Part shown: in pieces, positions 46,512-59,034 of the stretch
Position numbering within the stretch: position 1 is the first letter of the stretch
Layout: the number at the start of each line of letters is the position of its first letter
From: Lactuca virosa
Lineage: Eukaryota; Streptophyta; Magnoliopsida; Asterales; Asteraceae
Reading direction: 5' to 3'
Assembly (NCBI GenBank): GCA_928212115.1
Contig: CAKMRJ010005745.1
Coordinates: forward strand, 104,310,704 to 104,374,703
Length of the DNA: 64,000 bases
Position numbers and translations under genes: made by a program
The notes under the pieces: model-generated
What the model saw: the letters and a program-made list of their open reading frames with translations, nothing else
What the model was told of the DNA's origin: nothing
The model's database searches: none

Positions 46512-48224
46512 GTGTAACACCCCGGATTCCCAGGTATTATTTATTCTTGTATTTTTGGTGATTTGTGAGGAGACTCGGCGAGTTGGAGTCCAAACTCGCC
46601 GAGTAGGATCGCGGTTTTAGGCGCGGGTTCGCGTCTGGACTCGGCAAGTCCAAAAGTGGACTCGGCGAGTCCACGCTGTTTAATGAAACCCTAATTTCCA
46701 GGGTTTGGGACCTATTTAAAGGGGCTTATGGCCGTCATTTGCGGCCACCAACCCCTAGAGAGAAACCCTAAAGAGATTTGAGCGTTTGGGAGAGAGAAGA
46801 GGCCATTGTTGACCTTTGAAGCTTTGTTTGGCAAGGCAAATGAGATTCTAGCTAAGAGAAGGCAAGGGAGGTGGACATCCTTCGATTTTGGAGCTCAGAG
46901 CATCATCTTGGAGGTATATTTTGGCTCCCTTTTCTGTTGTTATGATGAACATGGGGGTTTAGGGTTTCTTGACCCCTTTGTTGTTTAGATTTGATGTCCA
47001 TTTCGTCCCTATTTGTGATGAGGCTTGAGATAAGATCCATAGAGGTCCAGAGAAGCTTTATTCCTTAAGCTTTATGAGGGTTCATGAGAGTATTGGCCTA
47101 GAGTTATGAGATATGGGGCTAAAACATCATTTATGAGCAAATAGTTGTTGTTTGAGCACCAAGGTTTGGACTTTACGTGATTATCATGCCTGGGGAGGCC
47201 AGATCTATGATTGTATGGAACATATCTGACCTCAGAAGTGAGTTTGAGTTTATGCATGGCATGGACTCGCCGAGTATGAAGAACAGACTCGACGAGTAGC
47301 ATGAAGTTTACCCGGAACCACTCAGCGAGTGGTCTTGCCGAGTTGAGGGGTCGACTCAGTGAGTCAGGGAGAGTCAAGGGGGGCTGAGTCAAGCCGGAAC
47401 TCGCCGAGTTGTTCTTGAGACTCGGCGAGTTGAGTCGTGGTGGCCCCGCGATTCATGCCAGGTGGAACTCGTCGAGTTAGGGAAGTACTCGACGTGTCAA
47501 GAGAGGATCCAAGGGAGTCAGTGGACACGTATAGACTCACTGAGTCGCCCTAGTGCACTCGCCGAGTCCGGTCAAAGTTGACCGATGACCTTGTTGACCT
47601 TTAGGGTTGAGTTCAGTTGTATTTATGGGTGTATTACTTTGTGTGATTAGGCGGAGGCTAGATCACATTTATTCCGAGACAGATATTTACCGAGATACCC
47701 GAGGTGAGTCTTCTCACTATAATTTACCTAGTGTGGTAATAGAGTTAAGAGACAGAGTATTATAGAGTTATATGCTAGTGTGATTGCATGTTATTATGTA
47801 TTGTGATTTGTTGTGATATCTGACATGCATGATTCAGAGTTACAGAGTTGGGACTTTTGGGTCCCTAGAGTTAGGGCCAGAGGGCCCACAGAGAGTTGGG
47901 GCTGGAGGGCCCCACTGAGACACATTGACCAGAGGGTCAACAGAGTTACAGCCTCGAGTGGCTATTATGTGATTAGTGTGGTATTTTGGGGAAACTCACT
48001 AAGCTTATGCTTACAGTGTTCAGTGTTATGTGTTTCAGGTACCAGTGATGACCGCGGGAAGGCGCCGGCTTGATTCGTACACACATATGGGATTGGATGT
48101 ATTTTGATCTTGGGAGACATTTGTGATTTGAAAACTTGATGTTATGACATTTTGAGAATGAATGGTTTAATTAAAAATGTGTTTTTCAAAAGTGAAAAAT
48201 TGTTTTAATTTTTACGGTGTTACA
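46512..48224 (+). repeat. Solo Gypsy LTR with 5-bp duplication
   Basis: 1713 bp, starting TGTAACACCCCGGATTCCC and ending TTTACGGTGTTACA, with flanking duplications ATAGG (46507-46511, 48225-48229). It belongs to the same family as the partial LTRs at 6209-7906 and 62670-64000 and contains at least a dozen ACTCGNCGAGT-type palindromes (46570-46670, 47260-47570). No internal sequence remains, so it arose by LTR-LTR recombination. Confidence 0.95.
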
Positions 48225-48229
48225 ATAGG

Positions 48230-48834
48230 ACTAAGACAGCCTACTATAATTGAAAACGTGTTTTTGTAAGATAGTACAAACAGAGGGCATTACGAACACG
48301 TTATAACTCAATTTTTGAACTGTGTTTGTATAAATCTAATTTAGAGTCGGGTTATTGTAGATTGAAGTTTGTGCAAAAAGAAATCTCAGTTGAAACCCCC
48401 AAATTTAGAGCTCATAGATTGCATCTTATCCTTAATTAGACTACATAATGTGTCAAAGGAACTTCTCCAATTTTGTTGCAAATAACCTATAAAAAGACGC
48501 CTGATAGTGACAAGTATATAAGGATTGATCATCTTTCAAGTGCTAATTTTGCAAATAACTTACATTGAGAATTGGTTAAAAGATAAAATAAATTAATAAA
48601 ATAATAAGTAGATACTGAAATAATGAACTTTTCAAAATGTCTCATTCCACACAACGGGAAATTGCCACCCATGGTGTTGGTGGTAATTTTATTGATAAAT
48701 TAAATGAGACTTAAAAAACCCTGCCAAATATAAGTGAAACATGGTCTTACATTACTATACCCCTAGTCCCAACTAAGAACACTAATAGGTTTATAAAACA
48801 TATAAAAGAGGAAAGAAGAAGTAAATATAGACAA
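48230..48834 (-). other. 3' flank of the second RLP gene
   Basis: Similar to 34500-34904 downstream of the first RLP: both contain ACCCATGGTGTTGGTGGTAA and TTTTATTGATAA and an ACATTGAGA block. Probably 3' UTR and terminator region. No other gene. Confidence 0.55.
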
Positions 48835-51618
48835 CTACATATGTGCAATCCTCCGCAATTTTGCAATGAACACCACCACCTTCACATAAACCCAGTCTTT
48901 GAAGTTATCATAAAAGCGAAAAAATGCATGCCTCCCACGACGGTTGAGAAGTAGAGCCCCACATGCTATCCAAAATCCAGTAACAAAACCAGTCCCCCCA
49001 CCAATATAGAACCATCCCCAAACTTCATCACCCTCACTTTTACCAACGACTGATGGTGCTTGTGATTCTTCATCTCCAGGACATTTCTTGCTAAGTGGAG
49101 GTCCACATAGTCTTCCGTTTCCTACGTATCTTGAACGTGGAAAGGACTGAAGTTGTGTGCTAGATGGGATTCTCCCTGCCAAGTTATTAAATGACACGTC
49201 TAGGTCATTCAAGAAACTCATCTTAGAAATGCTAGATGGTATCCGCCCTGAAAATTTGTTTCTTGATAAATCCAAAGTCAAAAGATTTTTCATCTCACCA
49301 ACTTGCTGTGGAATCTCTCCAAGTAGAGCGTTCTTTGACAAGTTCAGGGCAAGAAGTTCATGAAGATTGGTGAGTTCATGTGGGATATGTCCTGTTAAAT
49401 TGTTGCTTGACAGGTCAATGCTCTTCAACAATCCTAGATTACGGGTGAATTCACGCTCATCTCCTTGCCACTCGATCATCGCATGGTCAACATACTCTTC
49501 ATATGGCTCATCTTTAGCGGGATGTGGATACCATCGACTTGTATAGGGATGCACGTTTGGTGGCAGTAAGAATCCTTCTTGAGCCATTCTTGTAAGATTA
49601 TTCAAACATGAGGGGATGCTTCCATGAAGATTGTTCCTTGATAAGTCTAAAATTTGAAGATTCGGTAATTGACATACTTGTAAAGGGATGGTTCCAAAGA
49701 AGTTGTTTGATGTTAGGATAAGAGCATACAACCCCGATAAGTTTTCCCCAATCCAAGCAGGCACATTACCAAAAAATCTGTTTGCCCCCCAAATCCAAGA
49801 AGTTTAACTTCGTGCAATTCTTTAGAGACAAAGGCAATTGTCCAGAGAAGTTGTTCTTGTATAAATACAACACCTCAAGTTCTATCAAAGATCCAATAGA
49901 GGGAGGAAGCCTTCCAGATAGACTGTTGTGTCCTAGATTAAGAATTTTCAGATGATTGAAATGCCACAAACAATCTGGAAGCTGTCCGCTTAGAAAGTTA
50001 TGGGAGAGGTCAAGAACTTGTAAAAGCCCATTGACAATTTGGCATAAGAAGGAGATTCCTCCAGAGAATTTGTTTCTGGAAAGATTTATCGCTGCCAAAC
50101 TGGAAGGAAGATGTGGTATCGGACCATTAAAGCTGTTGGAACTCAAATCTATCATTTCAGTGCCGGAAAAACTTGATGATAAATCTGGTACTTCCCCACT
50201 GATGTTGTTGGAAGAGAGATTCAAATAGATTAATTGCATGCTCCAAAATTCTGGAGGAACTGTGTCTGAAATACTAGTGTTGGAAATGTCAAGACGGGTA
50301 AGATTTCCAGTTTTTGAATCCATTTGGGGAAGTGAGGCCCTAGCTTGCAAGAGCTCAGATCAAGCTGCTCTACATAAGAAAGGTTTGACATATGATCTGT
50401 TGAAGGAACTCCTTGGAGTGGGTTTTTTGAAAGATTTATAAAAGTAGCCTTGGACTTTCCAATGTTTTTAGAGATGGCACCACTAAGATGATTTTGAGAA
50501 AGATCAATCTTTTCAAGGCTGGGTAGTTCCCACAATTTTTCGGTCATGGTTCCATTCATGTGATTATCTGATAGGCACAGTTTTGATAGGGATGAAAAGT
50601 TGTGGATGTCATCAGGCAATGACCCTGTAAATTGGCTATGAGAAGCATGCAACCCTACTAATGCAAGCGATGTGCATCCAGACAAGTTGTTTAGAAAGTC
50701 TGGGAAATTGACAACTGCAGAGTTGTCATTCAGATTTAAAAATGCCAAACTACAGAGGTTACCAAGATATTTGGGTATCCCATCTAACATGTTTCCAGAG
50801 AGATCAAGAACACGAAGCTTATTGCTGGTTAATGGGAACAACCAACCATGCATGGATGAGTTGAGATTGTTGTTTTGGACATCCAGGAAAGAAATAGATG
50901 AAGAAGAGTTGAGAAATGAAGAGTTTGGATACATGACCTGTGAAAGCTCACATCCCCCGCTAAAGTTAACAATGATAGTTTTGGGAGACTCGAAATCTCA
51001 TTTACCCATTGGTTTGCTTTGGCAAGGGAAATCCCATCCATTTCAAGTTCCTCCAAGTGAGAGAGATGAGACAACCACTCTATGTTTTCCACTCTACATA
51101 TGCCAACATCTATAAGGTAAAGGTATTGCAAGTTGGTGAGGTTTCCGAACTCTTGAGGAATGGTTCCATAAAAAGAGTTATTTGAAAGGTCAAGGTACGT
51201 TAATCGAGTCAAAGAACCAACGAAGGTGGGAATGGTTCCATGAAAAGAGTTATAAGAAAGGTCAAGATGATTCAAGTAGGTTAAGTTAACCAATGAATGG
51301 CTAATCTCACCTACAAGACCAGCGGAGGGAATATCAAGCCCTGTGACATGATGACCTGTTTGGCTGTCGCACCAGACTCCTCTCCATTGACAGCAGTCAT
51401 CTTTATCATCTCTCCACCTAGAGAGACTTCCATAAGGGTCATGAAGGTTTGCTTTGAATTGAAGGAGAGCATGTCTCTCCTTATCCACACACTTGTTTGT
51501 GATAACACCATTATCATCTCCTCCTCCTCTTTCTTCCGGTGCTACCAACTGGTTGGCAGTTGTATTCTCAATGTGTAACAAGAGAAGTGAGAAAATTATA
51601 AAAAACACAAGAATGCAT
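48835..51618 (-). pseudogene. Second RLP gene (EIX/Cf-type) with four one-base frame breaks
   Basis: Coding parts cover the same domains as the RLP at 34905-37559: signal peptide, LRRNT (CVDKERHALLQFK, CCQWRGVWC), LRRs, island (HAMIEWQGDEREF), terminal LRRs, acidic part, membrane helix (FYIGGGTGFVTGFWIACGAL) and basic tail. Total length corresponds to about 924 codons. The aligned ATG is at 51616-51618. Frame breaks lie at an A6 run (51600-51605, extra base), C5 run (50954-50958), T5 run (50311-50315, missing base) and C6 run (49785-49790, extra base), coordinates on the plus strand. No stop codon lies inside the in-frame parts. It is either a young pseudogene or an intact gene with homopolymer assembly errors. 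Confidence 0.85.
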
Positions 51619-51677
51619 CATGTAAATACAGATTTTTGTTTTTGTTGATGTATGTACGAAGTTGCCCCTATGAAGGT

Positions 51678-51686
51678 TTATATAGT
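51678..51686 (-). promoter_or_regulatory. TATA box of the second RLP gene
   Basis: CTATATAAA on the minus strand, 60 bp before the ATG at 51618, in the same context (AAACCTTCATAGGGGCA) as the paralogue's box. Confidence 0.6.
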
Positions 51687-51759
51687 GATAACTGTGAAAA
51701 TGGATTATTAAAGTGGATGGTGGCCTATTTGTGTGGGGCATATAACACTTACTTTCCAT

Positions 51760-52679
51760 GAAATTTTAATTTGTCCACAGTAGACGTTCAAAGACTTACA
51801 AGTCTTGGCAATATTTATTTAATACAAATATCTTTTCCAATCTTGTGATATTTTTTGGTCATTCAAATTATGTTATATAATTCTAAAAAAACAAAATGAT
51901 GACAAGGAGTCAAATTGAGTAACAATCCATGAAATAGGGATATGGCAATTTGGGTCTAATTAAGAATATAATGACTATGTAATGGTTCTTTCGAACCGCT
52001 TGCGACTTGGCGACTGTCGGTCCAGCCAGTGAGCCAGATGTTTCTGTTTGACCGACAATCCCGTCCGGGCTCAATCTAGATACCCACCTTTAGTTTAATG
52101 AGTGAAGTTTCAGTTTTTTTTTTTTTTTATTATTTTTACTTTTATATACTTATTAAATATAGCACTTTGCAACCATCATCAATTTTCATCCCTCTTTAAG
52201 TCATTTTCATTATACAAAATCAAGCACATCAAAATAACCATATATAGTGAAAAATACAATATGAGAAGAAAATATTTCATTTAAACCTAATAAATTTATT
52301 TTTCGAAACCTCTTTTGTATATTTATAGTTTATGTAGATTAATGTTTATGATTATGATTGACAAACACACACACACACATTTAACTGATATGGAAGAAAT
52401 AAAGAACACAAGATTTACATGTTCATATGATCAGGTTGTCTTACATTCACGGCTCTCCATCTCTCCTACAACCATCTCACATTCATACCAGACTCAAGAG
52501 CCAAAAAAAAAACTCTGACAACTCAACCATTACAATAGTCATTTTTTACTTGTTAACAAAAAGTAAAGTAATTTTATTATTAACAATATCTGTAACTGTT
52601 TTTTTTTTTTTTAGTTTCACATTCAAATAGTTCATAAAATTAAAACCAAAAGAAAATTTAATTATAATATTATCATTTT
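51760..52679. other. Upstream/intergenic DNA of the second RLP gene
   Basis: AT-rich, no gene recognised; short ORFs are not supported by any domain. Confidence 0.4.
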
Positions 52680-53290
52680 AGAATATGGAAATTCCATGGC
52701 AAGTGAAGAAGGTATGATGTAGAAATTAAAGAATGCACTGATTGACTCAATAACGTAAAAGGAATGCAATGCTGACTCAATATTGTAAAAGAGGGACAAT
52801 TCTAATGGACGATGGTGGGCTGGTGGGCCTAAAGGGCGAGTGAGACGTCTTACTTTTTTATAACGTAAGAAATGCTCTAGGAGACTGAGACAGCACAAAT
52901 AAGAATCATCGTTCTCGATTATTGGTTCTGATCTTCAAATCTAAGAGAAACATCAAGAAAACAAAACTAGTTTGGATTCATTCATTTATAGCTAACTGAA
53001 TATTATGGGAAACGATGAGAATCTATAAGAATTATACAATTGAAAATAAAATATGAAGAGAAAATCAAAGTAAGTCTCACATAGCGTCAAGTAACCAATG
53101 TACACAGGTTAAACTTCATGAAATTCGGAAAACGGAGTAAGTTTACAAGAAAATAATAATGTTTGAGAAAGAGGTTACCGAGATTAATATCGTCAATAGT
53201 TGGCTGGAATTGGGGCTTTTTATTGCTGGTTTCTCTTTTACCTGATATCACAAATCACCATCACCGACTGAAGCTCATCATTTTTCTGTG
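52680..53290 (-). repeat. Third copy of the RLP upstream unit
   Basis: Matches 22490-23070 and 38390-38880: TTATAGCTAACTGAA, AAGTCTCACATAGCGTCAA, TTGGGGCTTTTTATTGCTGG. Ends at the MITE beginning at 53295. Confidence 0.7.
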
Positions 53291-53294
53291 TAGT

Positions 53295-53549
53295 CAGCGT
53301 GTTTGGCATTCCTTTTAAAACAAATTTTGGTTTTTAACTTTTTCAAAAAGTTAAAAAAATGCCAAAGATGTTTAGTTAATGGAAAACATCTTGTAAAAAT
53401 ATTTTTTTTACATACAAGGAAAAGTTGGCTTTTTCCTTTAAAGCTAATAGAAATATATTTAAAAAAAATCTTTTGAAAAAAGTCGGCACTCAAAAAGTCA
53501 TTTTATAAAAACGACTTTTAACCTTAAAAAGTAATCCCAAACACCCCTG
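53295..53549. mobile_element. hAT-like MITE
   Basis: Inverted ends CAGCGTGTTTGGCATTCC and GGTAATCCC-type right end reading AATCCCAAACACCCCTG. The interior holds complementary AAAAGTTAAAAA/TTTTTAACTTTTT text. No convincing 8-bp duplication. Confidence 0.55.
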
Positions 53550-53877
53550 AACCAGCAAAGCTTTAAGTTCCAGGCCCGATGTTTGATCAAGAGAAAATAC
53601 AAAACCCAATATATCGGGAAACATGTTTTTTTTTCAATGCTTTATTATATTATCTTAAAATCCATAAATATTTTTTTTATATCGAAAAAAGAGAAATAGA
53701 ATGCAATAATTTAACTAAGTAGAAGTTAACATTTTGGTATAAATTATCAAATAGTATAATATACATTTTATTTTATATAAAAATAGTACAACTATATAAC
53801 AAGAAGATCTTACATAATATATATTAGAGCAAATTACTGAAGTGTCGTACCCTAAAGTTTGGTAAAATTGTGTGTTT

Positions 53878-54705
53878 TGTAACATCCTGATTATTAAGGT
53901 ATGAATATGTAAACCAAATTTGGGGTTTTGAAAGGCTCACTGCGTGAGGGAAGCATCTCCACATTGTGACAAGGCCATGTTCTTCGGGGGGGTCTTTTGA
54001 GTGTCACGACGTGGCACTCTATGGGTCACGACGTGACAACTCATTAGATGCAAAACCTTAATTTCGAACTCGGACTTGTGTTTAAAGGATGTGAGGGGCT
54101 ATGGTTTCCTTCACCCTTAGTCTCCCTCACCTTCAAACGACCCTTGGCCAAACCCTAGCTCCCTTGAAGCTTTTGAGCTCATTCTTGCAAGTCTTGGTGG
54201 TTTTGAATGACGGAGAAGAAGTTGTGGCGCCTAATTCCTCCAAATAATCTCTCAGCATCATTGTATGTAGCTTTTGGACTTCTGAAAGTCCTAAATCTCT
54301 TATCTTTTGACTTCATGCCACTTAGCTCTAAGCTTTATTCCATTTTTGGCCCCATTTGTGGTGATGGGATGGGCTGAAGAGATAAAGGCTTTTATGATAT
54401 ATTTGTGTCCCAAGAGCATATTGTTTCATAGTTCTAGGATGTGTTTGTGATTTGGGGGCCTTTTATGGATTTTTGGTCATATTTCGTCTTTTGACCGAGG
54501 TTTAGGAAAGGACATGCACGGGGCATGCATGTACATAAAGCTTTCACTTTTATAGGCCATTAGGGTCCCTAAAGCCCTCCTAGAAGATTTGGATTCAAGA
54601 CATTATGAATTAAGTACTTAATAGATGATTACATGCATTAAAGTTGTCATTAAGGACCTTGGACTTGAGATCTTGACTTAGAGTGATGTCTCATTTGATG
54701 TGATT
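53878..54705 (+). repeat. Partial Gypsy LTR with CACGACGTG palindromes
   Basis: Starts TGTAACATCCTGATTATTAAG and carries GTCACGACGTGGC and GTCACGACGTGAC (about 53996 and 54031). Cut at 54705 by the insertion of another LTR element; its continuation was not found to the right with confidence. Confidence 0.65.
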
Positions 54706-56295
54706 TGTAACACCCGTTCCCGGTATTTTTCATTTTCAGCCTAAAAAGTTTATTTCCTTGCAATCAGACCCTTACACGGAGTGTACATAGAGTGTACGTC
54801 AGGCGTAAGCCTCTTGATAGATCGCGGATTGTGGCGAGTACGTTGAGCGTACATGGAGGTACGTTGGGCGTACTTGAGCTTGTCCTAAAACCCTAAAATC
54901 CGGGGTGTGACCCCTATTTAAGGTTATTAACTCCCCTTGGACTTTCTTATAACCATCCTCCACTCCTCTCAGCCCCTATCTCAAAACCCTATTCTTGTAT
55001 GTGAATTTTGGAGCTCTTGAGTGATATTTTGGTGATTCTTGGTGGTGAAGGAAGATCTTTGGAGAAGTAGTCTTGTCGTCAAGCTTTTGGATCCATAATC
55101 TACACATCTTTTTGCACCTCCAAAAGGTACAAAGCTTTGGACTTGATTCATATTTCTTTAGATCTAGCTGTATAGTAAGAATATTTTTTCATTTTGGTCC
55201 TATAGCCTTAGATCTTGGGAGTTTGAGTAACTCTGGACCTAATGAAGAGTGTTTCTTTTCATTCAAGAGTCATGTAATTCATAAAATTTGGGATCTTGAT
55301 CTTTCCCAATCAAGCTTGATAGATCTATTAAGCTTTTTAGTCATGAATAAGATTTAGGGTTGGATTTCGGACTCATTGTAGCCATGAAAAGGCATAAAGG
55401 TTGCAACTTTATGATTTTAGGTGTTTATTAGAGTAAGATCTAAAGTTTGGACGTTAAGTTTTAAAGCATTAAGACCTTAACAGATAATTTAGACGTCTGA
55501 AGTGTACGTTGGGCGTAACCTTGAGTACGTCGGATGTACTATGTTGTTGCCCGGTAAACCTTCCAAGTCAAAGTTGTACATTGGCGTAAAAGGTAGTATG
55601 CAAGGCATACTCCCAGAAAACCTACTTGGGTCATTTTTAGGCTTTGGGTCGTTAGGGGTTTTGGGCCTTGTATTTTGGGTCATGCATGGGAAGGGCAAAA
55701 TGGACTTTTCCCCTTGGTAAGATAAATTATGATACGGACCATTGATTATGGATTAAACCCTGGTTATTAATTAGGGTTATCTTTGGGTTTTGATTAGTGT
55801 AAGGAGCCGTGATAACAGCAGCTCGAGTGTATGATTCAGTTATCTTCAGTTAGAGGTGAGTGTTCTCACTATGCTTGTGGGTTGAAGGCACTAATGTTGG
55901 CCCACCAAATTATTTATGTAGAGTGCTAGTTGTTATGTGACTCGTACATGTTTATATGATTGGGTTGAAATACACCCCAGGGTTGGGCCCATGAGTATAT
56001 GATGGCTTGAAAGAAACCCCAAGGGTAGGCCCATGATTGTGTATTGGGTTGGAATATACCCCATGGATAGGCCCAATTGTATGTTTGGTATGTGGTACTT
56101 TGGGGAGCTCATTAAGCTTTGTGCTTACAGTTTATGTTTATGTTTTCAGGTACTTCTGGTATGATAGAGAAAGGCCCAGCATGATGGCACAACATCCCCC
56201 TCTTGATTTCTGCAATATTTGGATATTTGTACTCTGATGTTTTAATAGTATATTTTTTGATTGATTAATTTTATCACTGCTTTCGGGATGTTACA
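54706..56295 (+). repeat. Gypsy 5' LTR, GTACGTTGGGCGTAC family
   Basis: 1590 bp from TGTAACACCCGTTCCCGG to TCGGGATGTTACA, followed by a primer-site-like TTGGTATCAGATCCAGG at 56298. It contains repeated semi-palindromes such as GTACGTTGAGCGTAC and GTACGTTGGGCGTAC (54780-54880) and again at 55500-55610. Confidence 0.8.
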
Positions 56296-56915
56296 AGTTG
56301 GTATCAGATCCAGGTTTAAGGGATTCGGGCACACTCTCGGGTGTGCCTGAACTCAAACTAAGGTAATGATAATATTTTCAAAAGGAGAATTTAATATCTA
56401 AAAAGATGTTTTTTACCAAGTAAGAAGGGGTGCGATGCATACAATCATCCGAGCTCAAGTAAGTGATTCCCAAAATACCCATACATATGTGTTATGATTA
56501 GTATGTCTGATATGTGAATTGCATGCTAGAATAGGGCTAACGACACCTTCAGGAATCATATGATAAACTTGTCTAACTTGTGTGATGCCTTATAGCCTAG
56601 GAGGATTGGTTGTTATGTGTTACTTGGAATTGATATTAACTCAGTTATTTTTTAAGTGTATGCTTTAAAAGTTGTATACGATTAGGTTCATATAGCCGAT
56701 CGTTTTAGCCGCATTTCTTGTTCCTTGTTTGATTGTGGATTTAGGGTAGAATCATTATTCGACAGTCTATGTGATCCCATTTTGTGTAGTTAACACACTA
56801 GTTTTCAGGTAACCTCAAATTCATCTCTTGGTTTAAATTATGTCATTGTAGTCCTTGGATTGTCAGGATGTAGCCCTAAGAAGCTCTAGTGGCAAAATGG
56901 TAAATTTTGGGAGCA
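56296..56915 (+). mobile_element. Truncated interior of the Gypsy element after its 5' LTR
   Basis: About 620 bp of leader without gag. Ends near 56915-56930, where the sequence switches to an LTR-like segment in the opposite orientation. Confidence 0.5.
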
Positions 56916-56919
56916 GGAG

Positions 56920-57439
56920 TTATATACGCTTATAAGATCCAAAAATTATGACCTAAAAATTTCGTTTTTCATTTAAGTAAAAATAGTATTCCAAATATTG
57001 TTCATACATCCGACACTAATAAATATGTCATAGATCATGAAAATCAAAGTATGTCTCATAAACAGAATCCATATGGTGTGTTCGATGCAGTCAACTCGAG
57101 CTCTTCCCCTTGGAACCGGGAGTACTTGAAATATAAACTAAAAACCATAAGCACTAAGCTTAGTGAGTTCCCCAAGATACCGCATACCAAACATATCACA
57201 TAACGGGCCCCGCCCAAAGAGATATGGGCCCCGCCCACACTGGCATAATGAGCCCCGCCAATGAGATACGGGCCCTGCCTACACTCGTATAACGGGCCCG
57301 CCCACACTCCTATAACGGCCCCGTCCACACTCACAATATGGGCCCCTCCCAATAAACATACATATACAAGTACATACAAGTATCACACAGACAACAAGTA
57401 TATCAATATAGTCAATCAAGGGTCGGCCTTGGCGCCTTC
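56920..57439 (-). repeat. Partial reverse-strand Gypsy LTR with GGGCCCCGCC minisatellite
   Basis: The phrase AAGCTTAGTGAGTTCCCC (57162) is shared with the reverse LTRs at 6209 and 62670, but the rest is another family. 57200-57350 has about seven units of 20-24 bp built on ACGGGCCCCGCCCACACT. Cut at 57439 by the third Copia-type element. Confidence 0.6.
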
Positions 57440-58220
57440 TGTTGGATTAGGTGTCTAAGTTCATAACTATTTATGGGATGTACTTGACCCGGTTGGCATG
57501 GTCCATTTGGGTTGAATGACATTGCAACACTTGGATAGACTAAATGAGAGAAAGGATACTTAAGGATTTTTAATATATTATAAGCTCTAATATATTAATA
57601 ATATTTAATTAGTATTGATCAAAAAATTAATATGGAATTAATTAAGTGATCAAAAGGAGACTAATTAAATATATGGGGTTGATTGTGTAAATAATCTATT
57701 CTTATATAGTGGGCTAATGATCCATGGTTTGTATGGATTGGGCTAAAACCCATAAGGTGCTCCATGGATAATCCAAGGAGGTTACAAACCCATGGATCAT
57801 GGACTATGAAAAGCCATGACAATTAGGGTTTACATGGTGTAACCCTACTAGTGTCAAAACTATATAAAGAACCCCATGCAAGCAAAATCGACACTCTGAC
57901 TACTACTTGTACAAGTGAGAGGGCTAGCCGGTTTTCAAGGTAAGTGAACTTCTCTCAAGTCTATTCCAAGAGTTGTAGTTTTGTGTGAGACATTTGAGGC
58001 ATCACACTTGAGGTGCTAGGCTCACAAGGTTCTCAAGGAATCCAAACTACAAAATGTATGTTCTTCTTCTAGCATTTATGTTTTATAGTTCCCCATGCTA
58101 TGTTAGATAGTTGAAGAACCTTGGAAAATCAAATTTCCATGTATCTTAGTCAAACATAGATCCAATGTTTCTAGGGTTGCATGTACACCTTAGGAGTGTT
58201 AGAATGCTCTAAACCAAACA
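57440..58220 (+). repeat. 5' LTR of the third Copia-type element
   Basis: TGTTGGATTAGGTG to AACCAAACA, 781 bp, with an ACTATATAAAG TATA-like box near 57868. More diverged from the 11804 LTR than that is from its own partner. Confidence 0.9.
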
Positions 58221-58931
58221 GTGGTATTAGAGGCTAGGCTTATTTTGCTTGATATTTGATGCAAAATTGTGAAAAAAGCTTAAAAACTTGTTGTCTGGAC
58301 AGTGGAATCGTCGAGTCCATGGGGGACTCGACGAGTCTAAGCACAAACTCATCCTTCTCTTCGAGTAGGTTCCTGCACTCGACGAGTAGGAGCCCCAGAA
58401 TGCAGTTTTTCGACTTTTGCTGCTGGAAATGGACTAGAAACATTACCCTAAACTGTTTTGGTCTTATAAAACGTGTTTTAGATGGTGTAATGGTTATGCT
58501 AATCCATTTTCAATAGCTATTATCAAAATTTCAAGTTTTATATAGTTAATTTTATGATTCTTGAAATTATTGATATGCATGTTCATGAACTTATGAGTTT
58601 AGAAGATCATAGGAATTATTTGTAACTTACTTGTTAGTTTAATTCTTGATCATTAAGTATTTTAACGAAATCCATAATTTGTCCTCAAGTTATGGATTAC
58701 CAAAAGTCATTTTTTTAAAGTCCATTAAAGAAACACATAGGTTACATAAAATGAAAAGTCACTCATTTTATTAAAGCATTAACTCATAAGTTATGAAAGA
58801 TGAAAAGTTTTGAATGTTACAAAACTTTCCCTCAAGTTTTGGAACTTGTAAAGTCACTTTAAAAACTTTAGTTCCAACCCCTAGAATTTTAAAAGTTGAA
58901 ATTCAATTCTTATACTTTATAATATTATATG

Positions 58932-59025
<94 letters not shown>

Positions 59026-59034
59026 AAGATCAAG

